Positions 40,889 through 50,181 of a stretch of 64,000 bases of DNA are shown one piece after another. Source of the DNA: Bosea vestrisii (lineage in GTDB: Bacteria > Pseudomonadota > Alphaproteobacteria > Rhizobiales > Beijerinckiaceae); contig NZ_CP126307.1 of assembly GCF_030144325.1 (NCBI RefSeq), forward strand, positions 620,001 to 684,000, in the 5' to 3' direction. Position 1 is the first letter of the stretch. Each line of letters opens with the position of its first letter. The notes below the pieces were generated by a model, which made no database searches, had not been told where the DNA came from, and saw nothing but the letters and a program-made list of their open reading frames with translations. The position numbers were made by a program, and so were the translations under genes.

Positions 40889-41731
40889 ATGAATTTTGAT
40901 ATTTCCCAAGTTAAGCACCCGAAGGAAAAGCTCTACGGTAGCATCATGCTCGTCGTCGGAACCCTGATCTGGGTCCTGGTCGTCGGTTTCATCCTGCTGA
41001 GCCTGCTACGCGGCCAGATTCACGTGGCAGTCATCTCGTTGCTCTATTTCCTCGCTTTCTGGTTGTTTTCGTACTGGGCGCGCGCCCTCACCCGCGCCTA
41101 TATGATCGGCCATTTCGTCATGGTCGGACCCGACCAGTTCCCGCATCTCCACCGCATGGTCGAGGACGGCGCCCGCGCGCTCGGCCTGCGCGAGATTCCG
41201 CAGACCTTCGTCTACAACTCCAGCGGCGTGCTGAACGCGATGGCGCTGCGCCTCGTCGGCCGCCAGCGCTATATCTGGCTGACCTCGGCCCTGCTCGACG
41301 CAGACAATGACGAGCAGGTCCGCTTCGTCATCGGCCATGAGCTCGGCCACCATGTCGCCGGCCATCTCGACGAGCCCTGGAGCTATCTGCGCTTGCCCGG
41401 CCACGTCATCCCGTTCCTCGGCGCCGCCTATTCCCGCGGCCGCGAACTGACCTGCGACCGCATCGGCGCCTTCGTCGCCCGCGATCTCCAGGCCGCCCGC
41501 ACCGGCCTGCAGATGCTGGCCTGCGGCAGCGCCAAGCTGAACGCCCAGATGAACGCCGACGCCTTCCAGAAGCAGGAGCAGATGGTGCCGGGCATCGCCG
41601 GCTTCTTCCTGAAGATCGTCTCGCACTATCCGCGCCACACCCGCCGCGTCGAGGCGGTGACGCAATGGTCCAAGACGCAGCCGGCGACCAATCCGTCCGT
41701 GCGCCCGAGCTTCGCGCCGCGCCCGGCGTAA
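40889..41731 (+). CDS. M48-family membrane metalloprotease
   Basis: A 280-residue zinc protease. Two hydrophobic helices (LVVGTLIWVLVVGFILLSLL and ISLLYFLAFWLFSYWA) precede the catalytic domain with VIGHELGHHVAGH, where HExxH binds zinc. The third ligand is probably the Glu of RGRELTCDRIGAF. It is an inner-membrane M48 peptidase related to HtpX, with unknown substrates. It stands alone and ends at a terminator. Confidence 0.9.
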   Translation: MNFDISQVKHPKEKLYGSIMLVVGTLIWVLVVGFILLSLLRGQIHVAVISLLYFLAFWLFSYWARALTRAYMIGHFVMVGPDQFPHLHRMVEDGARALGLREIPQTFVYNSSGVLNAMALRLVGRQRYIWLTSALLDADNDEQVRFVIGHELGHHVAGHLDEPWSYLRLPGHVIPFLGAAYSRGRELTCDRIGAFVARDLQAARTGLQMLACGSAKLNAQMNADAFQKQEQMVPGIAGFFLKIVSHYPRHTRRVEAVTQWSKTQPATNPSVRPSFAPRPA

Positions 41732-41763
41732 ACTGCCGCGGACGACATTCGACGCACGTCAAG

Positions 41764-41788
41764 ACCGGCGCCCCTTGGGCGCCGGTTT
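41764..41788 (+). terminator. Terminator of the M48 gene
   Basis: A 10-bp stem (41764-41773 with 41777-41786) with a CTT loop is followed by TTC. It separates the M48 gene from the convergent azlD-like gene. Confidence 0.75.
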
Positions 41789-41830
41789 CATATGAGAGCG
41801 TTCAATGCAACCTCGGCAGCATCTCGGCTT

Positions 41831-42187
41831 TCAGCCGAGCCACAAGGCGCCGCCGATCAGCACCGCTTCGCCGATGACGACGGCCAGCATGACCTTGCGC
41901 CGGTATATCAGCACGACCGTCACGGCGACCGCGAGTGCCGCCAGCCTCACCGCGAGCGGCACGCCGGCGAGCGCGCCCGGCGCCGCCAGCACCAGCTTGG
42001 CCACCACCCCGGCGAGCAGCGCGGTTGCGACCAGTCTCACCCATTCGAGCCAAGGCGAGTTCTCGTCGAGTCGGCGCGCGAAGACCACGGCGAGCCAGCG
42101 CCAGATCTCGGTCGGCAGCACCGCAAACAGGAGAATCGCGAGATAGGGCCACCACGGCCCGTCGAGAAAGGCGATCGGCTGCGTCAT
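41831..42187 (-). CDS. azlD: AzlD-family branched-chain amino-acid exporter subunit
   Basis: A 118-residue membrane protein with three to four hydrophobic helices (PWWPYLAILLFAVLPTEIWRWLAVVFAR, LVATALLAGVVAKLVLA, AALAVAVTVVLIYRRKVMLAVVIGEAVL). It is the small partner of AzlC, together exporting branched-chain amino acids. It overlaps the azlC stop region by four bases. Confidence 0.88.
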   Translation of the reverse strand: MTQPIAFLDGPWWPYLAILLFAVLPTEIWRWLAVVFARRLDENSPWLEWVRLVATALLAGVVAKLVLAAPGALAGVPLAVRLAALAVAVTVVLIYRRKVMLAVVIGEAVLIGGALWLG

Positions 42188-42918
42188 TCGCCCGCCTTCG
42201 GCGCCTTGCGCCGGCGCTGCACGAGGAAGGCGATGCTGCCGCCGACGACACCGCTGGCGATCAGGTCGAAGCCGCCGCCGATCGCCCAGCCCGCCGCAGG
42301 CGCGAGTGCGAGGCCGAGCCCGATCGCGATCTTATCGCCAAGCCCCCGGATTCCAGCCGTCATCGAGCTCAGGAAGAAGATCGGCGTCAGGCAGAGCAGC
42401 CCGGCCGCGACCGGCGCCGGCACCACTCCGGCGAGCTGGAAGCCCACGAAAGTGGTGAACGAGCTGACGACGATCAGCGCATTGGCGAAGCCGAAGAAAT
42501 AGGGAACGCGCTGCTCGGGTGGCATCGCCGGCAGGCGCCTGAAACTTTCGACCCAGGAGGTCACCGCGACATAATGGGCGATCAGCAGCTGCGTCCCGAT
42601 CCCCTGCCCCGGTCGGCGCAGCAGCGGCAGCAGCGCTACGGTCATCGGCAGGAAGCGCAGCGAGGCGAAGCCGATGGCGAGCGCGATCGCGCTCCAGGCT
42701 GCTCCGGCTGCGATCGAGGCGAAGAACAGCACCTGCGACGGGCCGGCCCAGACCAGGATCGTCGAGAGCACCGCGGCCTCGACCGGATAGCCGACATCCC
42801 GTGCCAGCGAGCCGACGCCCATCAGCGACAGTCCGACCACCCAGGCCGGAAGCATCACGGCATCACGAAAGCCGGTGAAGGCCGGCCGCACCCAGGCGCT
42901 GCGGACAGATTTGCTCAT
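42184..42918 (-). CDS. azlC: AzlC-family branched-chain amino-acid exporter
   Basis: A 244-residue permease with about six helices. The N-terminal FRDAVMLPAWVVGLSLMGVG and the P-rich AGPSQVLFFASIAAG match the AzlC family, which exports branched-chain amino acids or analogues. It is translationally coupled to azlD (ATGA overlap). Substrate is inferred from the family. Confidence 0.9.
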   Translation of the reverse strand: MSKSVRSAWVRPAFTGFRDAVMLPAWVVGLSLMGVGSLARDVGYPVEAAVLSTILVWAGPSQVLFFASIAAGAAWSAIALAIGFASLRFLPMTVALLPLLRRPGQGIGTQLLIAHYVAVTSWVESFRRLPAMPPEQRVPYFFGFANALIVVSSFTTFVGFQLAGVVPAPVAAGLLCLTPIFFLSSMTAGIRGLGDKIAIGLGLALAPAAGWAIGGGFDLIASGVVGGSIAFLVQRRRKAPKAGE

Positions 42919-43006
42919 CTCGCAAAAAGCGCGGGCGAGCGTCCGTCAGGTCTCGAAGGCAGGGATGCGCTGGAATGCTGGATCATCGGACCCGCTGAAA
43001 CGAAAC

Positions 43007-43031
43007 GCGGCCCGCAGCTGCTGCGGGCCGC
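43007..43031 (-). terminator. Terminator after the small membrane gene
   Basis: A perfect 11-bp GC-rich stem (43007-43017 with 43021-43031), loop CTG. On the minus strand it is followed by GTTTCGTTTC. It lies 77 bases past the stop of the gene at 43108. Confidence 0.8.
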
Positions 43032-43107
43032 TTCGCTTAAAGCGCATCGCGTCGGCAGCATGACAGCCCCAGAACCGCGCGTCCGCCCTGCATCCAGTGC
43101 AAAGCGA

Positions 43108-43383
43108 TCAGAAGCTCTTCATCACCAGGCCCATCAACTCGTTCCCGAAGTCGACGATCTCCTTGGGAACACCGCCGATAGCGCGATAGCCGAGCCAGAG
43201 CAGATAGAGGAAGGCCGGGACCAGGATCCAGCCCAGCACCTCCTCGAAGACGATGCGCCGCCGGCGGCGGCGCGCCCGCTTCTCGAACCAGCCGAGCTTC
43301 TCCTTCGGCGCCGGTGCCGCCGCTTGCGTGGCGACCTCCTCGTCCTGCGCCCAGGCGCTGGCGGGCTTGCGTTTGAAGAACAC
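43108..43383 (-). CDS. Small basic membrane protein downstream of clpA
   Basis: A 91-residue protein. The N-terminal half is soluble with a strongly basic cluster (EKRARRRRRRI), and one hydrophobic helix follows (VLGWILVPAFLYLLWLGYRAI) before an amphipathic end. No known domain. It begins five bases after the clpA stop codon on the same strand, so it is probably in the clpS-clpA operon. Function unknown. Confidence 0.7.
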   Translation of the reverse strand: MFFKRKPASAWAQDEEVATQAAAPAPKEKLGWFEKRARRRRRRIVFEEVLGWILVPAFLYLLWLGYRAIGGVPKEIVDFGNELMGLVMKSF

Positions 43384-43387
43384 CGGA

Positions 43388-45927
43388 TCAGGCCTTGGTC
43401 AGCGGAACTTTCGGCACGGTGCGCACGCTCCGCACCGCCTTGGGCGGCTCGACCGGAGCATCCGGCTTAGGGCCGCGCTTCGCGCCGCCCGACCCGGCCA
43501 CCTTGGCCTTGCCTGGTGCCTTGCCCGGCCCCTTGGCCCGTGGCTTGCGCGTGCGCTTCTCGGCCGCAGCGGCGACGTCCTTCTCCGGCTTGGGCTTGAC
43601 AGGCCCGTCGGGGAATTCGAGGCCGAGCACCTTGATGCCCGTCTCGGACTGGATCACCACGACCTTGACCGCGCCGCCGTTCTTCAGCCGGCCGAACAGA
43701 ACCTCGTCGGCGAGCGGCGTCTTGATCGTCTGCTGGATCAGGCGCGCCATCGGGCGGGCGCCCATTGCCTCGTCATAACCGTTCTCGACCAGCCATTCGC
43801 GCGCCTCGTCCGAGAGCTCGATGGTGACGTTGCGGTCGGCGAGCTGCGCCTCGAGCTGCAGCACGAACTTGTCGACGACGCGGGCCACGACCGTCTTCGG
43901 GAGGTGGCCGAAGGAGATCGTCGCGTCGAGCCGGTTGCGGAATTCCGGCGCGAACAGCTTGTTGATCGCCTCGGTGTCGTCGCCCTCGCGCTTCTGGCGG
44001 GTGAAGCCATAGGCATTCCTGGCCATGTCGGCCGCTCCGGCATTGGTGGTCATGATCAGGATGACGTTCCTGAAATCGACCTGCTTGCCGTTGTTGTCGG
44101 TCAGCTTGCCGTGGTCCATGACCTGCAGGAGGATGTTGAACAGGTCGGGATGGGCCTTCTCGATCTCGTCGAGCAACAGCACGCAGTGCGGATGCTGGTC
44201 GATCTGATCGGTCAGGAGGCCGCCCTGGTCGAAGCCGACATAGCCGGGAGGCGCGCCGATCAGCCGCGAGACGGTGTGGCGCTCCATGTATTCCGACATG
44301 TCGAAGCGCACGAGCTCGACGCCGAGCGAGGAGGAGAGCTGGCGCGCCACCTCGGTCTTGCCGACGCCGGTCGGGCCGGCGAAGAGGTAGCAGCCGATCG
44401 GCTTCTCGCCGTCGCGCAGGCCGGCGCGGGCGAGCTTGATCGAGGAGGACAGCGCCTCGATCGCCTTCTCCTGGCCGTAGACCGTGCGCTTCAGCGTGGT
44501 CTCGAGATTGCGCAGCACCTCGGCATCGTCCTTGGAGACGGTCTTGGCCGGGATGCGCGCCATCGTCGCGACCGCCGCCTCGATCTCCTTGACGCCGATC
44601 GTCTTCTTGCGCTTGGCCTCGGTCACCAGCATCTGCGAAGCACCGGTCTCGTCGATCACGTCGATCGCCTTGTCCGGCAATTTGCGGTCATGGATATAGC
44701 GCGCCGACAATTCCACCGCCGCCTTGATGGCGTCGTTGGTGTAGCGCAGCTTGTGGAACTCCTCGAAATAGGGCTTCAGCCCCTTCAGGATCTCGATCGT
44801 GTCCGGCACCGACGGTTCGTTGACGTCGATCTTCTGGAAGCGGCGCACCAGCGCCCGATCCTTCTCGAAATACTGGCGGTATTCCTTGTAGGTGGTCGAG
44901 CCGATGCAGCGCAGCCCACCCGAGGCGAGCGCCGGCTTCAGCAGGTTCGAGGCATCCATCGCACCGCCCGAGGTCGCACCGGCGCCGATCACCGTGTGGA
45001 TCTCGTCGATGAACATGATCGCCTTGGGATGCGCCTCGATCTCCTTCATCACCTGCTTGAGGCGTTCCTCGAAATCGCCGCGATAGCGCGTGCCGGCAAG
45101 CAGCGTGCCCATGTCGAGCGAGAAGACGGTGGCGTCCTCCAGCACCTCGGGAACCTCGCCGCGCACGATCTTGAGGGCGAGGCCCTCGGCGATCGCGGTC
45201 TTGCCGACGCCAGGCTCGCCGACCAGCAGCGGGTTGTTCTTCTGCCGGCGGCAGAGGATCTGGATCGTGCGCTGCACCTCGGCCTCGCGGCCGATCAGCG
45301 GATCGATGCGCCCGTCCCTCGCCTTGCGGTTGAGGTTGACGCAGTAAGCGTCGAGCGCGCTTTCCTTTTTCTTCTTGTCCTTGTCGCCGTCATTGCCGGA
45401 ATCGGGCGCTGCTCGCGCTGCTGCTCGGGCTCATCCTCGGCGCCGCGCACCGGCCGGCTCTCGCCGGCGCCGGGGCGCTTGGCGATGCCGTGGCTGATGT
45501 AGTTGACCGCGTCGTAGCGGGTCATGTCCTGCTCCTGCAGGAAGTAGGCGGCGTGGCTCTCGCGCTCGGCGAACATCGCGACGAGCACGTTGGCCCCGGT
45601 CACCTCCTCGCGGCCGGACGACTGGACATGGATGACCGCGCGCTGGATCACGCGCTGGAAGCCGGCGGTCGGCTTGGAATCGTCGCGTCCGTCGGTGACG
45701 AGATTGGTCAGTTCCGCGTCGATGTAGTCGACGAGGTTGCGACGCAGCGTGTCGAGATCGACGCTACAGGCACGCATCACGGCAGCGGCGTCCTGGTCGT
45801 CGACCAGCGCCAGCAGCAGATGCTCCAGTGTCGCATATTCATGGTGGCGCTCATTGGCGAGCGCGAGGGCCCGGTGAAGCGCCTGTTCGAGGCTGCGCGA
45901 GAAGCTCGGCAAGGTCAGCGCTCCCAA
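43388..45927 (-). pseudogene. clpA: ATP-dependent protease ATPase ClpA, single frameshift
   Basis: The N-domain and linker (MGALTLPSFSRSLEQALHRALALANERHHEYATLEHLLLALVDD to EPEQQREQ) are in one frame from 45927. The rest (DSGNDGDKDK, then ALDAYCVNLN, IDPLIGREAEVQRTIQILCRRQKNNPLL) continues in another to 43388. Both AAA modules are intact, with Walker A GEPGVGKTAIAEG and GPTGVGKTEVARQL. Adding one base at the GGG run 45404-45406 gives a normal 846-residue ClpA. ClpA unfolds substrates for ClpP, guided by ClpS. A conserved gene beside clpS broken this way strongly suggests a read error. The C-terminal tail is rich in Lys and Pro. Confidence 0.9.
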
Positions 45928-45955
45928 TCCAGTTTCGAGAGGATGATGTTCAAAG

Positions 45956-46384
45956 CTACTTTTTCTCCATCACGCATTGCAGCGGATGCATATGCTTGCG
46001 GGCGAGGTCCATCACCATGGTGACCTTGGTTTCCGCGACCTCGTAGGTGAAGACGCCGCATTCGCCGACGCCGTTCTGATGGACATGCATCATGATGCGC
46101 GTCGCCTCGGCCCGGTCCTTGTTGAAGAACCGCTCCAGGACATGCACCACGAACTCCATCGGCGTGTAATCGTCGTTGAGGATCAGCACGCGGTAGAGGT
46201 TTGGCTTGCGCGTCCGGGTCCGGGTCAGAACGGCGGTGCCGGTTCCTGTCCGATCGCCATCGGTCGGGGACGACGGCGCACGCGGCTTCGACGCCAGACG
46301 CGGCACGATGCCGGCTGACAGTTCCTGATCGATCGGCGTGGTGACTGCGTGGCTCAAGGTGTCCGTCCCGAAGGCTGACCTCAA
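45956..46384 (-). CDS. clpS: ClpS adaptor of ClpAP
   Basis: A 142-residue N-end-rule adaptor. After a disordered, Ser/Thr/Pro-rich N-terminus (~45 residues longer than E. coli ClpS), the conserved core LYRVLILNDDYTPMEFVVHVLERFFNKDRAEATRIMMHVHQNGVGECGVFTYEVAETKVTMVMDLARKH is present. ND and the Met/His pocket residues that bind N-terminal degrons are retained. It lies 28 bases upstream of clpA. The start at 46384 is the longest; a shorter one is possible. Confidence 0.93.
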   Translation of the reverse strand: MRSAFGTDTLSHAVTTPIDQELSAGIVPRLASKPRAPSSPTDGDRTGTGTAVLTRTRTRKPNLYRVLILNDDYTPMEFVVHVLERFFNKDRAEATRIMMHVHQNGVGECGVFTYEVAETKVTMVMDLARKHMHPLQCVMEKK

Positions 46385-46524
46385 GATAGTGCTTCGCTCA
46401 CGAATTTACAGACGTCGCCACGGCTCCGCCAGCCCGTTGCGACCGCAGGTCACAAAGAAGTGCCGCCGCGAGCTTGGCGAAGCCCGGGTGGCACGGGACG
46501 ATCGGGATGAATTTCCGTGCAGCG

Positions 46525-47610
46525 TCAGGTACGCCAGCGCAACCGCTCCGGCGCAAGCGTGTTACTGAACGCCCTTCCTTCATGGCGGGCCGCGGCATAG
46601 TCCCGCTTCAGGCGGAAATACCATTGCCCCAGCCGGTCGGCCTGGCCGAGCAGCAGCATGGTCGGCTTGCGCTCCAATCCCTGCTGTGCGAGTTCGAGAA
46701 TCCTTTGGTCTTGCCGCAGGAAGGCACGCCCGGCCCATCCGATCAGCGGCGCGAGCGGCATGAGCTGCGGCAGATCCGAGAGCAGCACATTGGTGAGCAG
46801 CGTCCGGCGCGCATCGATCGGCGTGGCGAAGGTCGCGTTGATGATCGAGCGTTCGCCCATGCGGATGCGCTCGATCCGCTGGCCCGGCAGCAGGAAATCG
46901 ACCTCGGTCTGCGGCCGGCCGAGCAGGCGATAGCCGCGCGAGTTCGCCGCCGCCTTGTGCGCCTTCATCCGGAAGCCGAAGGGAAGCGGCTCGAAATCCT
47001 TGACCTTCTCCCGGGCCGTCGCCGTCGGCCGCCACCACCAGGAATTATGGACGTAGCCGACATGGCCCGGGTCGATCAGGCTGAGTACGCACAAATCATA
47101 GGAGGCCTCGACCAGGACCGCGACGGCGACCCGGCAGCGAGTCGACCCCGCCAGGGTCAGCGCCGGCACCGGCGGAGCCTCGGCGAGCCCCACGCCCATA
47201 TAAAGCCAGATGATGCCGTCGCTCTCGCGGACCGGAAACTCGCCGACCTTGACCTGGCCGGGATCGGTGACGTCGCCATCGACCAGCGTCGGCATCGCCT
47301 GGCAGCGGCCATCGGCGCCGAAGCGCCAGCCATGGAAGGGACAGGTGATCGCGGTGCCGTCGAACTGCCCCTCCGACAGCGGCGCACCGCGATGCGGACA
47401 ACGGTCGCGCAACGCAAAGAGCCGGCCGGCTTTCGTGCGGCCGATCACGATCTGGTCGCCGAGGACCGACACGCTCACCATCGCGCCCGGCGCCAGGCTG
47501 CCGGCGCTCTTGACGCAGTACCAGGCTTCCCGGGGCGGCTCGCGAAACTCGCTCGCCGGAGGCGCCTCTGCAGAGGTCCGTGCGTCCCCGGTCGTCGTCG
47601 AACTGCTCAT
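46525..47610 (-). CDS. Rieske-type aromatic-ring oxygenase
   Basis: A 361-residue Rieske non-heme iron oxygenase. The [2Fe-2S] ligands are Cys71-x-His73 (CPHRGAPL) and Cys90-xx-His93 (CPFHGWRF). The catalytic domain has SLIDPGHVGYVHNSWWW, matching the iron-binding D/H-x-GxxH region. Such proteins mono- or di-oxygenate aromatic or aliphatic rings and need an NAD(P)H reductase. No reductase gene is adjacent. The ATG at 47610 begins MSSSTTTGD; upstream codons lack similarity. Confidence 0.9.
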   Translation of the reverse strand: MSSSTTTGDARTSAEAPPASEFREPPREAWYCVKSAGSLAPGAMVSVSVLGDQIVIGRTKAGRLFALRDRCPHRGAPLSEGQFDGTAITCPFHGWRFGADGRCQAMPTLVDGDVTDPGQVKVGEFPVRESDGIIWLYMGVGLAEAPPVPALTLAGSTRCRVAVAVLVEASYDLCVLSLIDPGHVGYVHNSWWWRPTATAREKVKDFEPLPFGFRMKAHKAAANSRGYRLLGRPQTEVDFLLPGQRIERIRMGERSIINATFATPIDARRTLLTNVLLSDLPQLMPLAPLIGWAGRAFLRQDQRILELAQQGLERKPTMLLLGQADRLGQWYFRLKRDYAAARHEGRAFSNTLAPERLRWRT

Positions 47611-47730
47611 TGCGGCCTCTGGCTCCAGCCGCGGCCTCAAGCGGATCACGGTGGCCGCAAGCAACCCCTCGCCAGTTGCAAGAGCATTGCCGGGAGGAAC
47701 ACTCGGCCTGGAGCGTGGCCACAAATGCAA

Positions 47731-47756
47731 AGAAGCCCGGCCGGAGCCGGGCTTCT
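47731..47756 (-). terminator. Terminator of the phasin gene
   Basis: A stem of about 11 bp (47731-47741 with 47746-47756) and loop CGGA. On the minus strand it is followed by TTTGC. It lies between the phasin gene and the Rieske oxygenase. Confidence 0.8.
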
Positions 47757-47809
47757 CGAAATCGTCTGGCAATCAGCTGCGGCCGACCTAGGTCAGCCGC
47801 TTGCCGAAA

Positions 47810-48154
47810 TCACTTGGCGGCGGTCGGGACGGCCTTGGCGACGATGCCTTCGAACGGCTTGTAGGCATCCTTGGCGATCGCGGCATAGAGCTCGCCGATC
47901 TTGGTGACCTGGGCGACATAGCCCTCGAAAGCGGTCTTGACGTAGTCCGACTGGATCTCGATCGCCTTGTCGAGCGTCTTGACGCCGGACAGCTTCTCGA
48001 TCGTGGCGGTGCCGGCCTCGAACGACTTCTTGGCGTAATCGGTGGCCTCGACGGCGAGCGCCTGCACGCCCTTCGAGGTGGCGCCAAACGCCTTCAGAGC
48101 CGCATCGACGTTCTCTTTGGAAGCCTTCTGGATGGTCTCGAACTGCTGGATCAT
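47810..48154 (-). CDS. Phasin family protein
   Basis: A 114-residue amphipathic helical protein (MIQQFETIQKASKENVDAALKAFGATSKGVQALAVEATDYAKKSFEAGT, followed by AIEIQSDYVKTAFEGYVAQVTKIGELYAAIAKDAYKPFEGIV). Phasins coat polyhydroxyalkanoate granules in the cytoplasm. Length and pattern match the Phasin_2 family. A strong promoter with TGC-N3-GCA palindromes lies upstream, suggesting regulation by a PhaR-like repressor. Confidence 0.92.
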   Translation of the reverse strand: MIQQFETIQKASKENVDAALKAFGATSKGVQALAVEATDYAKKSFEAGTATIEKLSGVKTLDKAIEIQSDYVKTAFEGYVAQVTKIGELYAAIAKDAYKPFEGIVAKAVPTAAK

Positions 48155-48262
48155 CGTTCCCTCCGACGCTCGTAGGCGCCGCCTCTGCTGACGAGCCGAA
48201 ATGGCCCGGGTTCCGTGCCCCCAAGGTCAGATGAAAGAGATCCATCACCGGGGCGCTTTCTG

Positions 48263-48303
48263 ATATTGTGCACCGCAACATAAAAGTCAAGCTTGCGCTG
48301 CAA
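48263..48303 (-). promoter_or_regulatory. Phasin promoter with TGC-N3-GCA operator-like sites
   Basis: On the minus strand CTTGAC (complement of 48286-48291) and CAATAT (complement of 48263-48268) are spaced by 17 bases, a good alphaproteobacterial promoter. The spacer contains TGCGGTGCA (48269-48277) and TTGCAGCGCAA (48293-48303) lies just upstream. TGC-rich palindromes of this form are bound by the PHA regulator PhaR in other species. The 330-base gap shows no other feature. Confidence 0.65.
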
Positions 48304-48484
48304 TGCACCAAACGCAGAGCCCCCCAGCGTGCATTGGCGACGGTTTGCAACCGGACAGCCCAATGATGGACTTTTTTCGCTTAACTCCTCCGTAACCGCA
48401 TCCACCTAACCTCCTCATCTGTGTCCTTCGCGCCACGCTGCAAAGCCTGCGACGGACGGGTGGGTTTGAGTTGAGGCGAGTTGC

Positions 48485-50164
48485 ATGGCTTCTGGTTGCG
48501 TTGGGTCCCGACGCGGGCGCTGGCTCGCGTTCATCGGACTGGTGAGTGCTGCTGCCGTCGTTTTGACCGCGACGGTCTCGCCGGCAGAGGCGGCCCGCAA
48601 GAAGCGGCGCCATGTCTCCGGCGGCTATGCCCCGCCCTATGCGGCGATGGTCGTCGACGCCAAGAGCGGCCGCACCCTGCACGCCGTCAATGAGGATGCG
48701 CCGCGCATCCCGGCCTCGCTCACCAAGGTGATGACGCTCTACATGCTTTTCGAGCAGATGGAGCGCGGCCGCTTCACCATGAATTCCGAGCTCAAGGTCT
48801 CGTCCTACGCCGCCTCGCAGCCGCCGACCAAGCTCGGCCTGCGCGCCGGCTCGACCATCGAGGTCGAGGATGCGATCAAGAGCATGATCACCCTGTCGGC
48901 CAACGACTCCTCGGTCGTCGTCGCCGAAGCCATCGCCGGCTCGGAAGACGCCTTCGCCGAGCAGATGACGCGCAAGGCACGCTCGCTCGGCATGGAGTCG
49001 ACCCGCTTCTACAACCCACACGGTCTGCCGAACTCGCCGCCGAACATCACCACGGCACGCGACCTGACCATCCTGGCGCGGGCGATCCAGGAGCGCTTTC
49101 CGCGATACTTCCCGCTCTTCCAGACGCGCTCCTTCCAGTACGGCTCCCGCACCATTCGCGGGCATAATCGCCTGCTCGGCCGCATCGAGGGCGTCGACGG
49201 CATCAAGACCGGCTACACTCGCGCCTCTGGCTTCAACCTGATGACCTCGGCCAAGGCCGAGGGGCGTCAGATCGTCTCGATCGTGCTCGGTGGCCGCTCC
49301 GGCGCGGCGCGCGACAAGATCATGTCCGATCTCGTCCTCGCTAGCCTGCCGCGCGCCAGCGCCGGCGGCCGCAGCGCCCCGATGATCGCCGAGGCTGCCG
49401 AACCGCAGCAGGAGCGCTACCGCGCCGCCGCCCCGGCCCCCGTTCCCGAGCCGCCGGCTCGCCCGGCTGTGGTCGCCCAGGCGCCTGAGCCGGTCCCGGC
49501 TCCCGCGCCGATCCCGGTTCCGCGTCCGCGCGCCGAGCCGGAGGTGCCAGCCGCCGCCCGCGCCTACGCCGCAACCACGACGACCGCCCAAATGCCGCCG
49601 CCGCGCGCGCTTAGCGGCAGCGCCCAGGCGCTCGCCCTCTCCAATATGCGCCCGGTCGCTGCGACCACGACGCCTTCCGCCATGCGCTGGTCGATCGGCG
49701 CCCCGGCGGCCGAAGGCAAGGTGCTGCGCCCGCCGGCGAATGTCGACGTCACCTCCTCGATCGCCAAGCTGGCTGAGCCGGCGGCGAAGGACGAGGTCCA
49801 GCCCATGCCGAAGAAGCACGAAGCCCGCCTGCCCGAGTCGGCGCCGCTGCCGGTCAAGGTCGCGCAGGCTGCCGCCAAGGCTCCCGAGAGCAAGCCGACC
49901 GAGAAGGCCGTCATCGCCTCGAAATGGCTGATCCAGCTCGGCGCCACCGACGACGAGGCCAAGGCCAAGGACATCCTGACCCGGGCCCGCGCCAAAGCCT
50001 CCGGCTCGCTCGCCGATGCCTCCGGTTTCACCGAGAAGGTCGAGAAGGGTGGTGCCACCCTGTTCCGCGCCCGCTTCGCCGGCTTCGAGGAGTCCAAGGA
50101 CGCCGAGAAGGCCTGCGCCCAGCTCAAGCGCGGCGGCTTCGCCTGCTTCGCAACCCGCAGCTGA
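48485..50164 (+). CDS. D-alanyl-D-alanine carboxypeptidase with SPOR domain
   Basis: A 559-residue penicillin-binding protein (DacA/DacF type). Signal peptide to ~36, then the serine-peptidase motifs Ser78-LT-Lys81 (SLTK), SAN (TLSANDSSVVV) and KTGYT. A Pro/Ala-rich linker of ~170 residues follows, then a C-terminal SPOR domain (~485-559; WLIQLGATDDEAKAKDILTRARAKASG, CAQLKRGGFACFATRS), which binds septal peptidoglycan. It trims the terminal D-Ala of peptidoglycan in the periplasm. The SPOR tail is an extra feature seen in many Rhizobiales homologues. Confidence 0.93.
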   Translation: MASGCVGSRRGRWLAFIGLVSAAAVVLTATVSPAEAARKKRRHVSGGYAPPYAAMVVDAKSGRTLHAVNEDAPRIPASLTKVMTLYMLFEQMERGRFTMNSELKVSSYAASQPPTKLGLRAGSTIEVEDAIKSMITLSANDSSVVVAEAIAGSEDAFAEQMTRKARSLGMESTRFYNPHGLPNSPPNITTARDLTILARAIQERFPRYFPLFQTRSFQYGSRTIRGHNRLLGRIEGVDGIKTGYTRASGFNLMTSAKAEGRQIVSIVLGGRSGAARDKIMSDLVLASLPRASAGGRSAPMIAEAAEPQQERYRAAAPAPVPEPPARPAVVAQAPEPVPAPAPIPVPRPRAEPEVPAAARAYAATTTTAQMPPPRALSGSAQALALSNMRPVAATTTPSAMRWSIGAPAAEGKVLRPPANVDVTSSIAKLAEPAAKDEVQPMPKKHEARLPESAPLPVKVAQAAAKAPESKPTEKAVIASKWLIQLGATDDEAKAKDILTRARAKASGSLADASGFTEKVEKGGATLFRARFAGFEESKDAEKACAQLKRGGFACFATRS

Positions 50165-50181
50165 CTGGTCGGAAAAGGAGA

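Noticed and set aside
43253..45502. Plus-strand frame of 749 residues opposite clpA
   Set aside because: It is antisense to unmistakable ClpA sequence, with no domain and no start signal. It is a GC-driven shadow.
46398..46598. Minus-strand 66-residue frame between clpS and the Rieske gene
   Set aside because: It overlaps the Rieske 3' end by 74 bases, has no RBS and no similarity I recognise.
48287..49819. Minus-strand frame of 510 residues opposite the D,D-carboxypeptidase
   Set aside because: It overlaps a clear penicillin-binding protein and is low-complexity Arg/Gly/His.
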